Positions 54,302 to 64,000 of a DNA stretch of 64,000 bases are shown here, in pieces. Source of the DNA: Anisodus tanguticus (taxonomy: Eukaryota > Streptophyta > Magnoliopsida > Solanales > Solanaceae). The translations under genes were made by a program, and so were the position numbers. How positions within the stretch are numbered: the first letter of the stretch is position 1; each line of letters begins with the position of its first letter. The notes beneath the pieces were generated by a model, which did no database searches, was not told the origin of the DNA, and saw nothing but the letters and a program-made list of their open reading frames with translations. Location of the stretch: positions 14,930,001 through 14,994,000 of the forward strand of contig CM067541.1 of assembly GCA_034509755.1 (NCBI GenBank), given 5' to 3'.

Positions 54302-54870
54302 TTTTTTGTAGCGGATCTTTTCATCATCAAACAACCTTGAAGAGGGTGGGAATATAGATGGTATATTATGTACGTTTATCAAATAATAAGCATGTAGTAC
54401 GGAAGCAAGTATTATCAACTCAAAATTTATTTTTTAAATAAAAGTCTATAACCTTCTATTAATATTTAACATCATAATTGCAGAGACTTATACTTATCAA
54501 GATCATAATTAGAAACACATAGTCTTGAAAACATATCTCTTAGCAGAATTTCAAGATCACTGGAGATACTCAACCCACCTTGGCTCTGCCTCCCTTTTTC
54601 CTCATTGGATTCGATGGGATAAATGGCCTAGGTGCTGGGAGTTGCTCGACATACTCTTTCTTAAAATTTCTTTTAAAATATGGTATTTTATGGACTAGTA
54701 TGGTTCTAAGTATAAGCTTTCAAAGTATCTATTTTCTGATGTTATGATATTATTCTTGATATGGGTTATAGACTAGAAGGGGGTTTATCTAAACATGAGA
54801 GAGAATATTTTGAAGATTGAAAATTTTCTTGTATTCAGAAGTTGTCTTTCAAGGTTACAAAGAGGCTCAT
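54302..54870 (-). other. pararetroviral leader between promoter and primer site
   Basis: Non-coding, A/T-rich, with short AUG frames. The plus-strand CCCACC stretch at 54343-54348 and the segment at 54555-54600 resembling the ORF 1 start of the plus-strand copy at 58418 are the only notable points. Confidence 0.5.
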
Positions 54871-54876
54871 TTTATA
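54871..54876 (-). promoter_or_regulatory. pararetroviral TATA box
   Basis: Minus-strand tatctataaaatgagcc; expected start of pregenomic RNA near 54845. It sits 42 bases downstream of the end of the movement-protein frame. Confidence 0.6.
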
Positions 54877-54917
54877 GATAACCTCGGTTGCCTTACATTA
54901 TTGACATGCTGAAAAGT

Positions 54918-55861
54918 CTAAAAGCAAATAGTATTTTTGTTATAAAAGTCAAAAAAGTCATAAAGTAAATAGTACTTTGTCTCTTGTAATTTCATGCTTT
55001 TCTTAAAGTTGTTTGTCGTTGCTACCATTTTTTCAATATTTGTTGGCTTGTCATCTTTTTTTTTTTGTAATATTGATCCATCAGGATATTGCAATATCTG
55101 TTCGATGTTAGAGCTTTCTGGCTCTAATGTTGGACGGGTAATGACATCAAAGTGCCATTCATCTTTGGTTAGGATTTCATTCCATTTGAGCATGCTAGGA
55201 ACAAAGATGTTGCTATGGTCTTGGTTTGCTTCCATAAGCATAGTAGCTCTTTGTTACTCATTAGCTTAGCTCTTGGAGCCAGCGTTGTTTTCATTAGCAT
55301 GTAATATACTCTGTATATTATAGCTATTTCTCTAGTGTTAACTTTGCTATTCATGTTCTTAGTTTTAATGTTTAAGGTTAATGTGTCCATAATATTCTGA
55401 CCATCGATATCAACCGAGAAGTTTGGATAACAATTAAAATATATTGGTCCTCGTGCTAGATTGCTTTGTAAGGCTCCTAACAAAGAGTCATTAAAGTTTA
55501 ACAGTCTAGCATTTCTTAACAAGAGACATATGTGCGTGTCTAAACCTAAGCGATACAGAGGTTTGACTGCGACCTGGACAAGTCCTATGTGAAGGAAATT
55601 GAATTCCTTTTTATATCTGTTTATATCATGTGTTGCTAATAGCTTAATAATTTCTTTTGAATTATTTATAGCTATCGTGGATTCACATGTCTTGATATTA
55701 TAACTTTGTATAAAATCAAACTTTCCTATTTCATATACAGATCTGAAAGATTCTTTTGGAATATTCCAGTTCTGTAAATCCTGTTCTACCCTTGCTATCT
55801 TAGTAGTCGAGGTAGAGAGATTCTCATTGTTTAAAACATTTTGTTTTCCTGATTTATTCAT
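54918..55861 (-). pseudogene. pararetroviral movement protein, frameshifted
   Basis: The main frame (55861-55169, 230 codons) carries the Caulimoviridae movement-protein core with NFLHIGLVQVAVKPLYRLGL, DTHICLLLRNARLLNF and ARGPIYFNCYPNFSVD. The C-terminal part (SNIFVPSMLKWNEI) is in the other frame (55241-54918), so a one-base shift near 55240 separates the two. In a virus this 30K-superfamily protein forms tubules or plasmodesmal channels for cell-to-cell spread. No intact protein is possible. Placement just before a promoter is unusual and may reflect rearrangement. Confidence 0.85.
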
Positions 55862-56029
55862 CTTAAAGTTGTGCAGATGATATTTATAGTATAGTTAAGG
55901 AGTCGTCTATCCATCTCTGCTGGATAGAAAGATTGTGAATAATATTGATTAATTGATGATACAATGCTACTATTTTATCTAGGATTGCTTTCTTGGTTAT
56001 CTTACTTTTATTATATTTTCAAATATTTC
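55862..56029. other. junction between divergent viral blocks
   Basis: The segment between the start of the minus-strand movement-protein frame and plus-strand RT sequence. Bases 55984-56027 (attgctttc, then tatcttacttttattatatt, tttcaaatat) match the leader at 62999-63041, and the RT reading frame follows at once. So the end of one viral leader is fused to the pol region of another. Confidence 0.65.
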
Positions 56030-56646
56030 CTGATAAAATCCTGGAAAAGATACAGTTGCAAAGGTTCCTTGGAAGCCTGAATTACATAGGCGACTTCTAT
56101 AAAGATCAAGCCCGCGATAGTAAAACTCTCTATCAAAGGTTAAAGAAGAATCCAGAACTCTAGACCCAAAAACATTCGAACGCAGTGAGAATCTTGAAAA
56201 GAAAAGTTAAAGAGCTACATTGCATGGCTCTGGCTAATCCCGACTATTTCAAAATATTCGAAACTGATTCATCCGAAGAAGGATATGGAGGAATCCTGAA
56301 GCAGAGGAACCCTGATAACAAGGAAATCCTAGTACGATTTACTTTCGGAGTATGGAAGCCCGCACAACAAAATTATTCAACGGTTAAAAAAGAAATCTTA
56401 GCCATAGTCCATGCGGTTACCAAATTCGAAAGTGACTTGCTAAATCAACACTTCTTAGTCAGAGTCGATTGTAAATCTTCAAAAGATATTTTGCAGAAAG
56501 ATGTTAACAAACTTACTTCTAAGCAAATATTTGCTAGGTGGCAGGGCATTTTATCAGCTTTTGATTTTGATATTGAGTACATTAAAGGCGAAACTAATTC
56601 TATGCCTGATTTTTTAACGCGTGAATTTTTGCAGGTGAAAGAATAA
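56030..56646 (+). pseudogene. pararetroviral RT thumb and RNase H fragment
   Basis: Begins in the RT thumb (LQRFLGSLNYIGDFYKDQ, about 56055-56110), has a stop at about 56162, then 153 open codons of RNase H (56185-56646): FETDSSEEGYGGIL with the first catalytic Asp, NYSTVKKEILAIVHAV with Glu, VRVDCKSSKD with Asp, and the end FDIEYIKGETNSMPDFLTR. The RT palm and everything 5' of it are missing at the junction near 56029. Confidence 0.88.
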
Positions 56647-56664
56647 TAACAAAGGAAAGGGAAA

Positions 56665-57780
56665 ATGATGTCCAACTCTGGGCTTGCCAAACATCAAGGA
56701 ACATCGTCTTCCTCCTCATCCTCGCGAAAATCTCCTAAACCAATTGATATAGTCCATCCTTTTGATATTAATCGGCAAAAGGCTATCAATGAAAATCTTT
56801 TTTTATGGATGAATGAAATTCCTCTTGTAATCGTTGAAAATAACTATTGTCTTGGATACGCCAAGCTGATAGCAACCAGATATCTTAAAGATCACAAAAA
56901 CCCAAATTTAAAATCCAGATACTGGTATGAGGAGATACTGAAAGGAACTGGCTCTATCGAAATCATACACCGATTCTGCAGTGATAATCGGCATATGATT
57001 ACTTTTTCAAAATTGATAAATTTAAAGATCATCACTGTAGATGAGTAGGGAAATAGCCCCGGCAAAGAATATACCTTTCAAGATCTCAATTGTAGACCAA
57101 AAAATATTCTTTCTTGGATTATCTTGAAGCATGGAGAAACGTGTTATTATTTCAAAACGCAAAAAAATCTCATACTTGGTTTGTCCAATTTAGTCAAAAA
57201 GAACTAAAAGAGATACGAAATTGGTTAAAAAATTGGGTTCTCTTCTGGGGCCTACAATTGATTATCTACCCCCAAAGGTTACTGATTCCTATAGAACTTT
57301 TCTGAAAGAAAATGCTCATTTCCCTGATAAGGGATGATGTTCTTTATGGTTAGTGATTTTATACGAACTCCCATGGATCCTGAAATGGTCCTACGGGTTT
57401 GACAAAAATGAAGATGGAGACTCCCATTGGATTCCCCATCTAACCAGAAATATTTATGTCCGTTGGTGGGATAAGTTCATAACTACTCACTTAGAACCTG
57501 ATAAGTTTGTTACTAAAATTATTGATCTGGAATTGAAAGAAAATCCGACCAAACTCCTATTTCAACAGCTAGTACTTCTTTGTCCAAAAGAGACCTATTG
57601 AACACTCTTCTCAGTTCGACCGGGTCTACATCCAAAGAAGACCTCAAGAAAAGGGTCCTACACCTTTTCGAGAAAGATGAAATGGAATACTCATAAGAAG
57701 GTGAGGGAGATACCCAATACGATAATGAATATGATTGCTTCGGAATTGAAGGAATAGACCATGTTCAGCGATAGTGCAGT
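56665..57780 (+). pseudogene. last pararetroviral ORF, broken
   Basis: Frames 56665-57048, 57114-57305 and 57353-57601, with an extension to about 57770, together show a Ser-rich start (KHQGTSSSSSSSRKSP), conserved-looking blocks (FLWMNEIPLVIVENNYCLGY, LKSRYWYEEIL) and a Trp-rich block (WIPHLTRNIYVRWWDKF). It begins 19 bases after the RNase H stop and ends before a TATA box, the place of the final ORF in several Caulimoviridae genera. Function unknown. At least three shifts or stops. Confidence 0.65.
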
Positions 57781-58010
57781 CAAATTATTTATTTGCTTTT
57801 ACTATTTACTTTTTTTAAAGTTGTTTGATTTTACGTTGACCTGTCAACGTTTGCTTTCACTATTTGCTTTTGTAAAGTTGTTTTTCTACTAGCGTCGGCT
57901 ACCGTTCATTCCACTGTCCATGTCAAAAGGTGAAAATATCATCCACTTGCACAGAAGTGTTGTACTTACATCCTTTCTATCTTTATTGACATGTCGCTAG
58001 TCCGACTGCC

Positions 58011-58017
58011 TATATAA
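58011..58017 (+). promoter_or_regulatory. pararetroviral TATA box, copy A
   Basis: Tatataaag at 58011, preceded by GC-rich gctagtccgactgcc; poly(A)-type aataaa at about 58056. The leader then leads to the primer site at 58234, about 190-220 bases downstream. Confidence 0.7.
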
Positions 58018-58233
58018 AGAAAACCTTAGTTAGTTATCAACATAAGTTTTCACAAATAAATGTTTACAGTCAAGTATAAGTCTATAAGTCTAGTTTCCTT
58101 TCCTCTAAGTTTGTAAAGAGTGAAGTTTCTTCAAGTCTTCAGAAGTGTTGTACTTACATCCTTTCTATCTTTATATATCCCCATTATCAGTTTTTCCTTC
58201 AGAATTAACTTTTCGAATCCTTGGGTAAGAAAA

Positions 58234-58246
58234 TGGTATCAGAGCC
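58234..58246 (+). promoter_or_regulatory. tRNA-Met primer binding site, perfect
   Basis: Tggtatcagagcc matches the complement of initiator tRNA-Met 3' end. In pararetroviruses this fixes the zero point of the genome map; the next viral unit is read from here. Confidence 0.85.
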
Positions 58247-59440
58247 AAGTTGTTGCTAGAAAAGTTTTATTTTCATTGATCTTCGCTATTTGCAATTGAA
58301 TTAAGATACTCTACGAGAACCTGTCACTCAATTATTGTCCATCGCGCATAAGGCCCGTTGTTGCCGTTGTGAGGCGTTAGGACGCAGACTTATGCCTAGC
58401 TAAGAAAGAGGTATTAGAAAAAGGAGACAGAGCCAAGGTGTGTTAAGTATCTCTAGAAGCTACTCTTTCGCAAGAGCATCTACTTCAAACCCCAGGGAAG
58501 AAGAAGACCTTTATGACAGATTACCAAATGAGTATGTCAATGAGGTAGAACAAAAATTAAGAGGTGTAGATTTTACCAGAGTAGTACACAAGGTTCGATA
58601 TGAACTAAGAGTTACTATTAGACCTAGCAGTCCCACTAACAGTGACATGCAATGACCTATTAGGATAGAAGAAGAAGGATCCCTAACTATGGTTAGGACG
58701 AAAGAAAATTTTAAACCAGATTTTAAATCACTAGGCAAATTCTGGAAAAGCCCAGAAATTCCCTTAAAAGGGAATGGTATGTAGAAAGTTACCCAGAAAC
58801 TCAAAGAAGATCATTCAGAAATCAATGGATTAAAGATATGAAAAGACTTAGGTGTAACGTAGAATTCTTCAGGTGGTTCCAAATCACTGGGAAGCTAGAT
58901 GACCAACAAGGGTCATTAAACACCTTAGTAAATAAATGGTATACTGCTATCAAAGTAGTAGAATCTGAGGTTCCCCCTAGAGAAAATAAGCATACCAGTA
59001 GAGGGAAAAGTAGTTACAACTGCTCCTTTCAAATTAGACATAGTGGACTCCTCGGGAGATCCAAACAATAAGGATATAAACAAAGCAATTATACTAATCA
59101 ATTATTACATATAGTCTCTAATCATCTTAGTCTAGCTAGTAAGAGATCAACATTTAAGGAAAAATCAGAATCTTCTAAAAACCTGAAAATAAGGAAACCA
59201 ATCCTACATTTAAAATACCTGAATTTACAGCTAGTAAATACCCCGACTTAAAGGATAAAGGCAAAATAACCGATAAGGTATTAGAAGAAATAAATTAGAG
59301 GTGAAGACATGATTTTAATCTAAAGGATAAAGAAAGTGTTAAAACACTTACTAGTAACGAAAAAGATATTAACAAACTATCTCGTTACACAACAAAAAAG
59401 AACCATTATCATAGACCATCATTCCCTGATATGCAGTTGA
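58247..59440 (+). pseudogene. 5' region and first ORF of second plus-strand unit
   Basis: Leader to about 58420, then broken frames: 58440-58655 (SISRSYSFARASTSNPREEE, LPNEYVNEVEQKLRGVDF) and 58838-59071 (VEFFRWFQITGKLDDQQGSL). These are pieces of the N-terminal viral ORF, with many stops from 59070 to 59440. No domain is assigned with confidence. Confidence 0.55.
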
Positions 59441-60395
59441 AGAAAATGAATTTTTATTTCATACTTCTCCTTCAGGAAACGAGATTTCTGAATGGAATAT
59501 AGATGGACTCGCAGAAGGTCAAATTTACAGTAAATTACACGAAATGGGTATAGCTATAACTGCTCATAAGATAAAAGGAACTACAGATAAACAGTGTGCA
59601 GCTATCCTAATTTCAGGATTCACGGGAATGTTAAAAAGTTGGTGGGATAATTATCTCACCGAAGAAAATAGGAAAGTATACTTTATGCTACCACAGTTAT
59701 CGAAGTAATTAAAGCAGATACAACAGGACAGACAATAGAGTAGCAAAGCCGAGAGGACGCAACTGTCACTTTATTATATTGTATTGCTAAACACTTCATA
59801 GGAGAACCTAAACTATTTCAAGATAAAAGTTTAGAAATCTTAAACAACCTAACGTGTCCTAAATTGCATGACTTTAGGTGGTATAAAGATCTTTTCTTGA
59901 ACAAGGTTATGATCATAGAAGATTGTAACCATGATTATTGGAAAGAAAGATTTATAAGTGGTCTACCTTCGCTATTAGCTGAAAACGTATGAACCACCAT
60001 CAAAAATAAATTTGACGGACAAATCCCCTATAATCACTTAACTTATGGTGATATAATAAGTTTAATAAATCTTACCGGATTAAGTTTATGTAATGATTTA
60101 AATAAAAAAAAATCAGCTAAAGAAGGAGGGAAAACTTTCTAATAATGAGCTAGGAAGTTTCTGCCAAGACTTCGGTTATGTTAAAATAACTGCGCCCTCA
60201 AGAGAAGTAGCCAAGAAACATAAAAAATACAATAAACTCCGTACTTCGCACAAAAAGGAGTATAGGCAATACAAACGAAGGTCTAAACCCAAAAGATCTT
60301 CGAACGATAGTTACAAATCCTTCAATAAAAAGGGTAAATATTGGAATTGTGGAAAAACTGGCCATCGAGCCAATGAATATAAAAGACCCAAATAA
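59441..60395 (+). pseudogene. pararetroviral capsid region with altered zinc knuckle
   Basis: Broken capsid frames: GLAEGQIYSKLHEMGIAITA, ILISGFTGMLKSWWDNYL (about 59500-59700), LHDFRWYKDLFLNKVMIIED and WKERFISGLPSLLAE (about 59860-59990), a basic stretch (KKHKKYNKLRTSHKKEYRQY), then a knuckle YWNCGKTGHRANEY at 60339-60380. The first and last Cys of the CCHC motif are Tyr, and stops interrupt the frame several times. Confidence 0.8.
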
Positions 60396-60599
60396 AATTA
60401 TATACAGCAAAATTAGATGGTATTTACACCATTGCTCTAGGAAAGGAAGTCACTTTCCCATTTATGAAACCTCTTTCACAAAATGAAAGTACTTTCGTTA
60501 AAAATAAACTATTTTTTGGACTAATATTTTATCAAAACATATTAAATATCTCAGTGAAGATATTCAAATTAAAATGATTGAATCCACTCCAAAGACCCT

Positions 60600-60998
60600 G
60601 GAAGTAGTGGAAAGGAAAGGAGAGCTCATAGGCTTGTAATTAACTATAAGCCTCTTAATCAAGTATTAAAATGGATTAGGTATCCAATACCTAATAAAAG
60701 AGACCTATTAAAAAGAACTTATAAAGCTAATATCTATAGTAAATTCGATATGAAGTCAGGATTCTGGCAAATACAAATCGAAGAAAAAGACAAATATAAA
60801 ATAGCATTCAACGTCCCTTTCGGACAATATGAATGGAACGTTATGCCACTTGGGCTCAACAATGCCCCATCAGAATTTCAGAATATTATGAATAACATAT
60901 CCAATCCCTATAGCCAATTATCCATCGTCTATATAGATGATGTCCTTATATTTTCAGAAAATATAGATCAACATTTTAAACACCTTAATACCTTTTAA
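60600..60998 (+). pseudogene. pararetroviral reverse transcriptase palm, copy C
   Basis: After a broken lead-in (LVINYKPLNQVLKWIRYPIP in a shifted frame near 60635), a frame from 60750 has FDMKSGFWQIQIEEKDKYKI, PFGQYEWNVMPLGLNNAPSE and the active site IVYIDDVLIFSEN. It stops at 60998, immediately followed by RNase H sequence, so the RT thumb is deleted. Confidence 0.88.
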
Positions 60999-61005
60999 GG
61001 CATCT

Positions 61006-61383
61006 ATGATTGTTGAAACAGACGCCTCCGATATTAGTTACGGTGGCATTCTTAACCAAAAGGCATCCCCTGAATCTATTGAACAATTAATGAGATTCAC
61101 ATCCGAAGTCTGGAACTCGGCTCAAAACAATTATAGTATCGTCAAAAAAGAAATTTTGTATATAGTGCTATGCATCACAAAGTTTCAGGATGACCTAATT
61201 AACAAAGATTTTTTACTAAGGGTTGACTGCAAGGCAGCCAAAGATGTTTTACAAAAGGATGTTAAAAATCTTGTTTCTAAACAGATTTTTGCCAGACGGC
61301 AAGCACTATTATCAAGCTTTGATTTTAAAATCAATTTTATAAAAGGTGAAGAAAACTCTTTGACGAGAATTTTTGCAGGGTAA
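61006..61383 (+). pseudogene. pararetroviral RNase H, copy C
   Basis: 125 codons with VETDASDISYGGIL, NYSIVKKEILYIVL, LRVDCKAAKDVLQKD and INFIKGEENSL. It aligns with the RNase H at 56185-56646 but differs at roughly 40% of residues, so it is a different viral lineage. The N-terminal ATG is incidental, created by the deletion that removed the RT thumb. Confidence 0.88.
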
Positions 61384-62590
61384 ACATGAGACCGAGCTTC
61401 CCAGGAACTTGGCCAAACAGGCCCCCTTCCCGCCCAAACCAGAAGAAAGAATGAAACATCCCTTTAAACCAGGAAAGACCAAAAGTCCAAATACCATAAT
61501 CCCCAGCTATGAAAACAAATTCTCAGCATTAGCTGAATTTCCCCGATTACCAACAGGAACCATTTTGTCTCCTCCAAAGGAGCCAATAACCAGCAAAATC
61601 AGGATACAACCTTTCAAAGCCTCCTCCTCAAAGGCGGAAATCCAGATCATGGATAGCTATAAAATGCAATCCCCAGAATCATATTCATAAGCAGTTAAAC
61701 CAATAACTCCACAAAAGAAGGAGATAACGTAAGTCAGTAGCAGCAGCCCTACCCCAAAGTGGGAATTTGTGGTATCCCAACTTTTGCCAATAATTGCACT
61801 AGATAAGCAGTATGAGAATTTTAGAGTGGAAGAACTCATCAAACCTTGTTACACCAACTACCAGTACATATATACTTAAGATCCTATTAAAACAAGAAGG
61901 TATTATGAATTCATTCTCACAGACACGGACTCGATATAAATCGAGCATCAGTACTTCAAAAATAACCCAGAAGCCATTGAATATTTTAAATTCACAATTA
62001 AGGATATTAAGCCTATTCGATTGGTATGCGGATCATCTACATACACCAATCCTATTATCCAGAAGCCATAAACCATAGACATTTAACTGGTATGATTATA
62101 AGGATGCATGGTTCAACTTTCTATACGTTTGCCCTTATACCGATACATTGTTTGTTAAATATATAGATAAATTAAAAGAAAAGATTATTCTCAGATGGTT
62201 CTACGAATGGTGGAACATGTTTGGAGAAAATTTGCAGGTGATAGCCCAACCTTTCAAAACCAATATACATGCTTCCAGGAGGAGCAACAGATCTCTACAT
62301 TACTTGAGCATATTAAATTGTGCAAGTTTTTTATACATAAACGGATATCATATATTATTAACTGGTCCTTTGACATTCATGACACGGATCGAATTAGATA
62401 TCTCAGTAAAACCATAAAAATTAAAGGATGGAGTCTAAAGCTCAAAGAGGAAAAGAAGAGTCCATCCTCATCATCCATCAAAGGAGAAGCTTCAGTCTCC
62501 AAAGCAGAAATGAAAAGAAGGCTCTTAGAGGCCTTATCAAGGTTAGACAATCATGGAACTGATAGAGACAACGTCTTCCCACACTAGTGA
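61384..62590 (+). pseudogene. last pararetroviral ORF, copy C
   Basis: Frames 61373-61690 (Pro/Lys-rich: KQAPFPPKPEERMKHPFKPG), 61812-62078, 62148-62417 and 62195-62587. The conserved block is WFNFLYVCPYTDTLFVKYI and RWFYEWWNMFGENLQVIA (about 62110-62230). The end is Lys/Ser-rich (SIKGEASVSKAEMKRRLLEA). Same genome position as the ORF at 56665 but with little sequence in common. Several stops and shifts. Confidence 0.65.
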
Positions 62591-62871
62591 TCCCGACAAC
62601 GGAGATATGCTGAATCCCAGAGGATTAGCTCAATCTTATCTTCTGGAATAAAGAAAGAATGTTGTTAAGACAAATGACAAATGATAAATGACAAAAGAAG
62701 TCTGTCAAAAAATCATATGACCATTCAAAAAAGTAGATGGGTCCCACATCAATATGATAGAGCAACTTGACCCTTGGAAAAAGCAAGAGTTCATCCGAAA
62801 GGACAAATGACCTTTCGACAAAAGTAACCATCCCTACCACCCATCTGTAAAGATAATATGATTTCAGAGGC

Positions 62872-62880
62872 CTATATAAG
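62872..62880 (+). promoter_or_regulatory. pararetroviral TATA box, copy C
   Basis: Ctatataag at 62872, with aataaa at 62978 as poly(A) signal and the primer site at 63061. It is a different promoter sequence from that at 58011. The inverted copy has the same box at about 63654-63662. Confidence 0.7.
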
Positions 62881-63060
62881 GTTCTCGAGTTGTAAGTAGA
62901 CATGCATCGGAAAATTCACCCCCACTACTAAATTTCCTGCCTACTCTCTCTCTTGTATATGAATTGCTTTCTATGAAATAAAATTTGTACGTTTTAAATA
63001 TTGCTTTTGTTTATCTTACTTTTATTATATTTTCAAATATAATATGTCGATACGTTTTTA

Positions 63061-63073
63061 TGGTATCAGAGTC
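63061..63073 (+). promoter_or_regulatory. tRNA-Met primer binding site, one mismatch
   Basis: Tggtatcagagtc has T in place of C at the twelfth base relative to the perfect site at 58234. Confidence 0.8.
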
Positions 63074-63473
63074 ATGTTGTCAAGCATGAGTTGCTAAACT
63101 CATTCTACTGTCCTAGAGCAGTATTGTCTAGAAATTATGGCGTTTTGATACTCGGTTATTGTTCATCTCCATCCTTACTTTGTTGTTATCCTTTGCTTAC
63201 ATCTGAAACTCTTAGTCTACAGTATAGGGTTGTTATTTTCCATCACATAGTGTGAGGTATCCGAATAATTCTCGGATCAGACGTTGGATAGCTTGAAAGT
63301 GTCATAGAGTAGCTCGTAAGCCGAGGAGTGCTAGAGCCGAATTCGATTGGTGATCCCATCGCCAAGACAACTTAGGAGAGAAAATACCAACCCATTACCT
63401 ACAACTAAGAATAACATAACATAAGCAAAGAATACCCGCTAAGGTCAGAATAGAGAGTCGAACAGTATAAAGA
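63074..63473 (+). other. leader start of a further viral unit, then unassigned spacer
   Basis: Sequence after the primer site (to about 63370) resembles the post-primer leader at 58247-58420 in layout (cggttattgttcatctcc compared with caattattgtccatcgcg). The last ~100 bases before the inverted copy are unassigned. This is the loop between the arms of the large inverted repeat. Confidence 0.5.
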
Positions 63474-64000
63474 ATAAAAATGAATCGACTTATTATATTT
63501 GAAAATATAATAAAAAAAGATAAACAAAAGAAATATTTAAAACTTAGAAGTTTTATTTCATAGAAAGCAGTTCATATACAAGAGAGATAGTAGGTAGGGA
63601 ATTTAGTATTGGGGGTGAATTTTCCGATGCCTCTCTACTTACAACTCGAGAACCTTATATAGACCTCTGAAATCGTCCTATATTTACAGATGGGTGGTAG
63701 GGATGGATTTACTTTTATCTAAAGGTCATTTGTCCTTTCGGATGAACTCTTGCTTTTTTCAAGGGTCAAGTTGCTCTTTCCTATTGATGTGGGACCCATC
63801 TACTTTTCTGAATGGTCGTCTGCTTTTTTTTACACATCTTTTGTCGTTTGCTGTTTGTCTTAAAAGCATTCTTTCTTTATTCCAGAAGATAAGATTGGGC
63901 TAATCCTTTGGGATTCATCATATCTCCGTTGTTGGGATCACTAGTGTGGGAAGACGTTGTCTCTACCAGTTCCATGATTTGGATTTGCTCTGTATTATTG
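63474..64000 (-). mobile_element. inverted copy of pararetroviral terminal region (runs off window)
   Basis: Reverse complement of about 62550-63058: same end of the last ORF, TATA box (about 63654-63662), poly(A) signal and leader. Its leader ends at 63474 just where the primer site should begin. It is about 90% identical to the plus-strand arm and continues past 64000. ORFs at 63694-63903 and 62625-62903 are mirror frames of each other. Confidence 0.85.

Larger units (their letters stand above)
46278..55861 (-). mobile_element. endogenous pararetrovirus cluster, minus-strand block
   Basis: About 9.6 kb of Caulimoviridae-type sequence on the minus strand. From high to low coordinates it holds a movement protein remnant, a promoter and leader with a tRNA-Met primer site, small overlapping ORFs, capsid region with zinc knuckle, protease-RT-RNase H, an unknown ORF, then a joined fragment of a different virus (protease plus leader). 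No integrase is present, so integration is by host repair. All main frames are broken. The mixture of lineages shows it is a composite of several insertions or recombinants, not one genome. Confidence 0.88.

Noticed and set aside
46278..63073. Ty3/gypsy LTR retrotransposons
   Set aside because: RT-RNase H is similar to gypsy, but there is no integrase or LTR pair, while movement protein, capsid-type CCHC region, overlapping small ORFs and single promoter/primer-site blocks indicate Caulimoviridae.

Overview
This is plant nuclear DNA, AT-rich, with intron-split genes, TATA-box promoters, MITEs, SINEs, LINEs, LTR elements, satellites and endogenous pararetroviruses. The short (TTG)n-tailed SINE-like elements, the RTE-clade LINEs that share their 3' module, and the abundant Caulimoviridae-type insertions suggest Solanaceae. 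That assignment is an inference from recognised repeat types, not from a search.

Left part (1-12.7 kb) is a small gene island. The last exon of a TMEM230-like membrane protein gene (+, 1339-1460) faces a three-exon gene for a conserved 132-aa plant protein (-, exons 11464-11218, 10980-10883 and 4369-4316). That gene has a 6.5-kb intron carrying nested transposons, including a SINE-like element inside a Harbinger/Tourist-type MITE. Two hAT/Stowaway-type MITEs and another SINE with perfect target-site duplications lie in or beside the TMEM230-like gene.

Middle part (12.7-33.8 kb) is satellite DNA. Satellite 1 has a ~179-bp monomer (12706-15350 and 18606-29995). It shows higher-order structure of about 1.05 kb and about 2.1 kb. 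It carries four copies of one SINE-in-monomer insertion, a 3255-bp solo LTR with a 5-bp TSD, and a plastid-type tRNA-Ile(CAU)-like fragment near its left edge. A second, unrelated satellite (30141-33786) has monomers of ~107-120 bp and ~240-270 bp and GGCTCG-rich tracts. It ends inside a truncated Ty1/copia element (33787-36144, -).

Right part: MITE-rich AT-rich DNA (36.1-41.0 kb) leads to one intact single-exon gene for a 205-aa serine-rich plant protein (41181-41798, +). A nearly complete but broken RTE-type LINE (42497-46277, -) follows and directly abuts a pararetrovirus cluster that continues to the window end. The cluster has a minus-strand block (46278-55861) and a plus-strand block (about 55984-63073), then an inverted copy of a terminal region (63474-64000, -). 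At least three viral lineages are mixed. All reading frames show stops, frameshifts or deletions, and two copies stop exactly at the reverse-transcription primer site. The cluster is the most unusual part of the window together with the satellite-trapped SINE.
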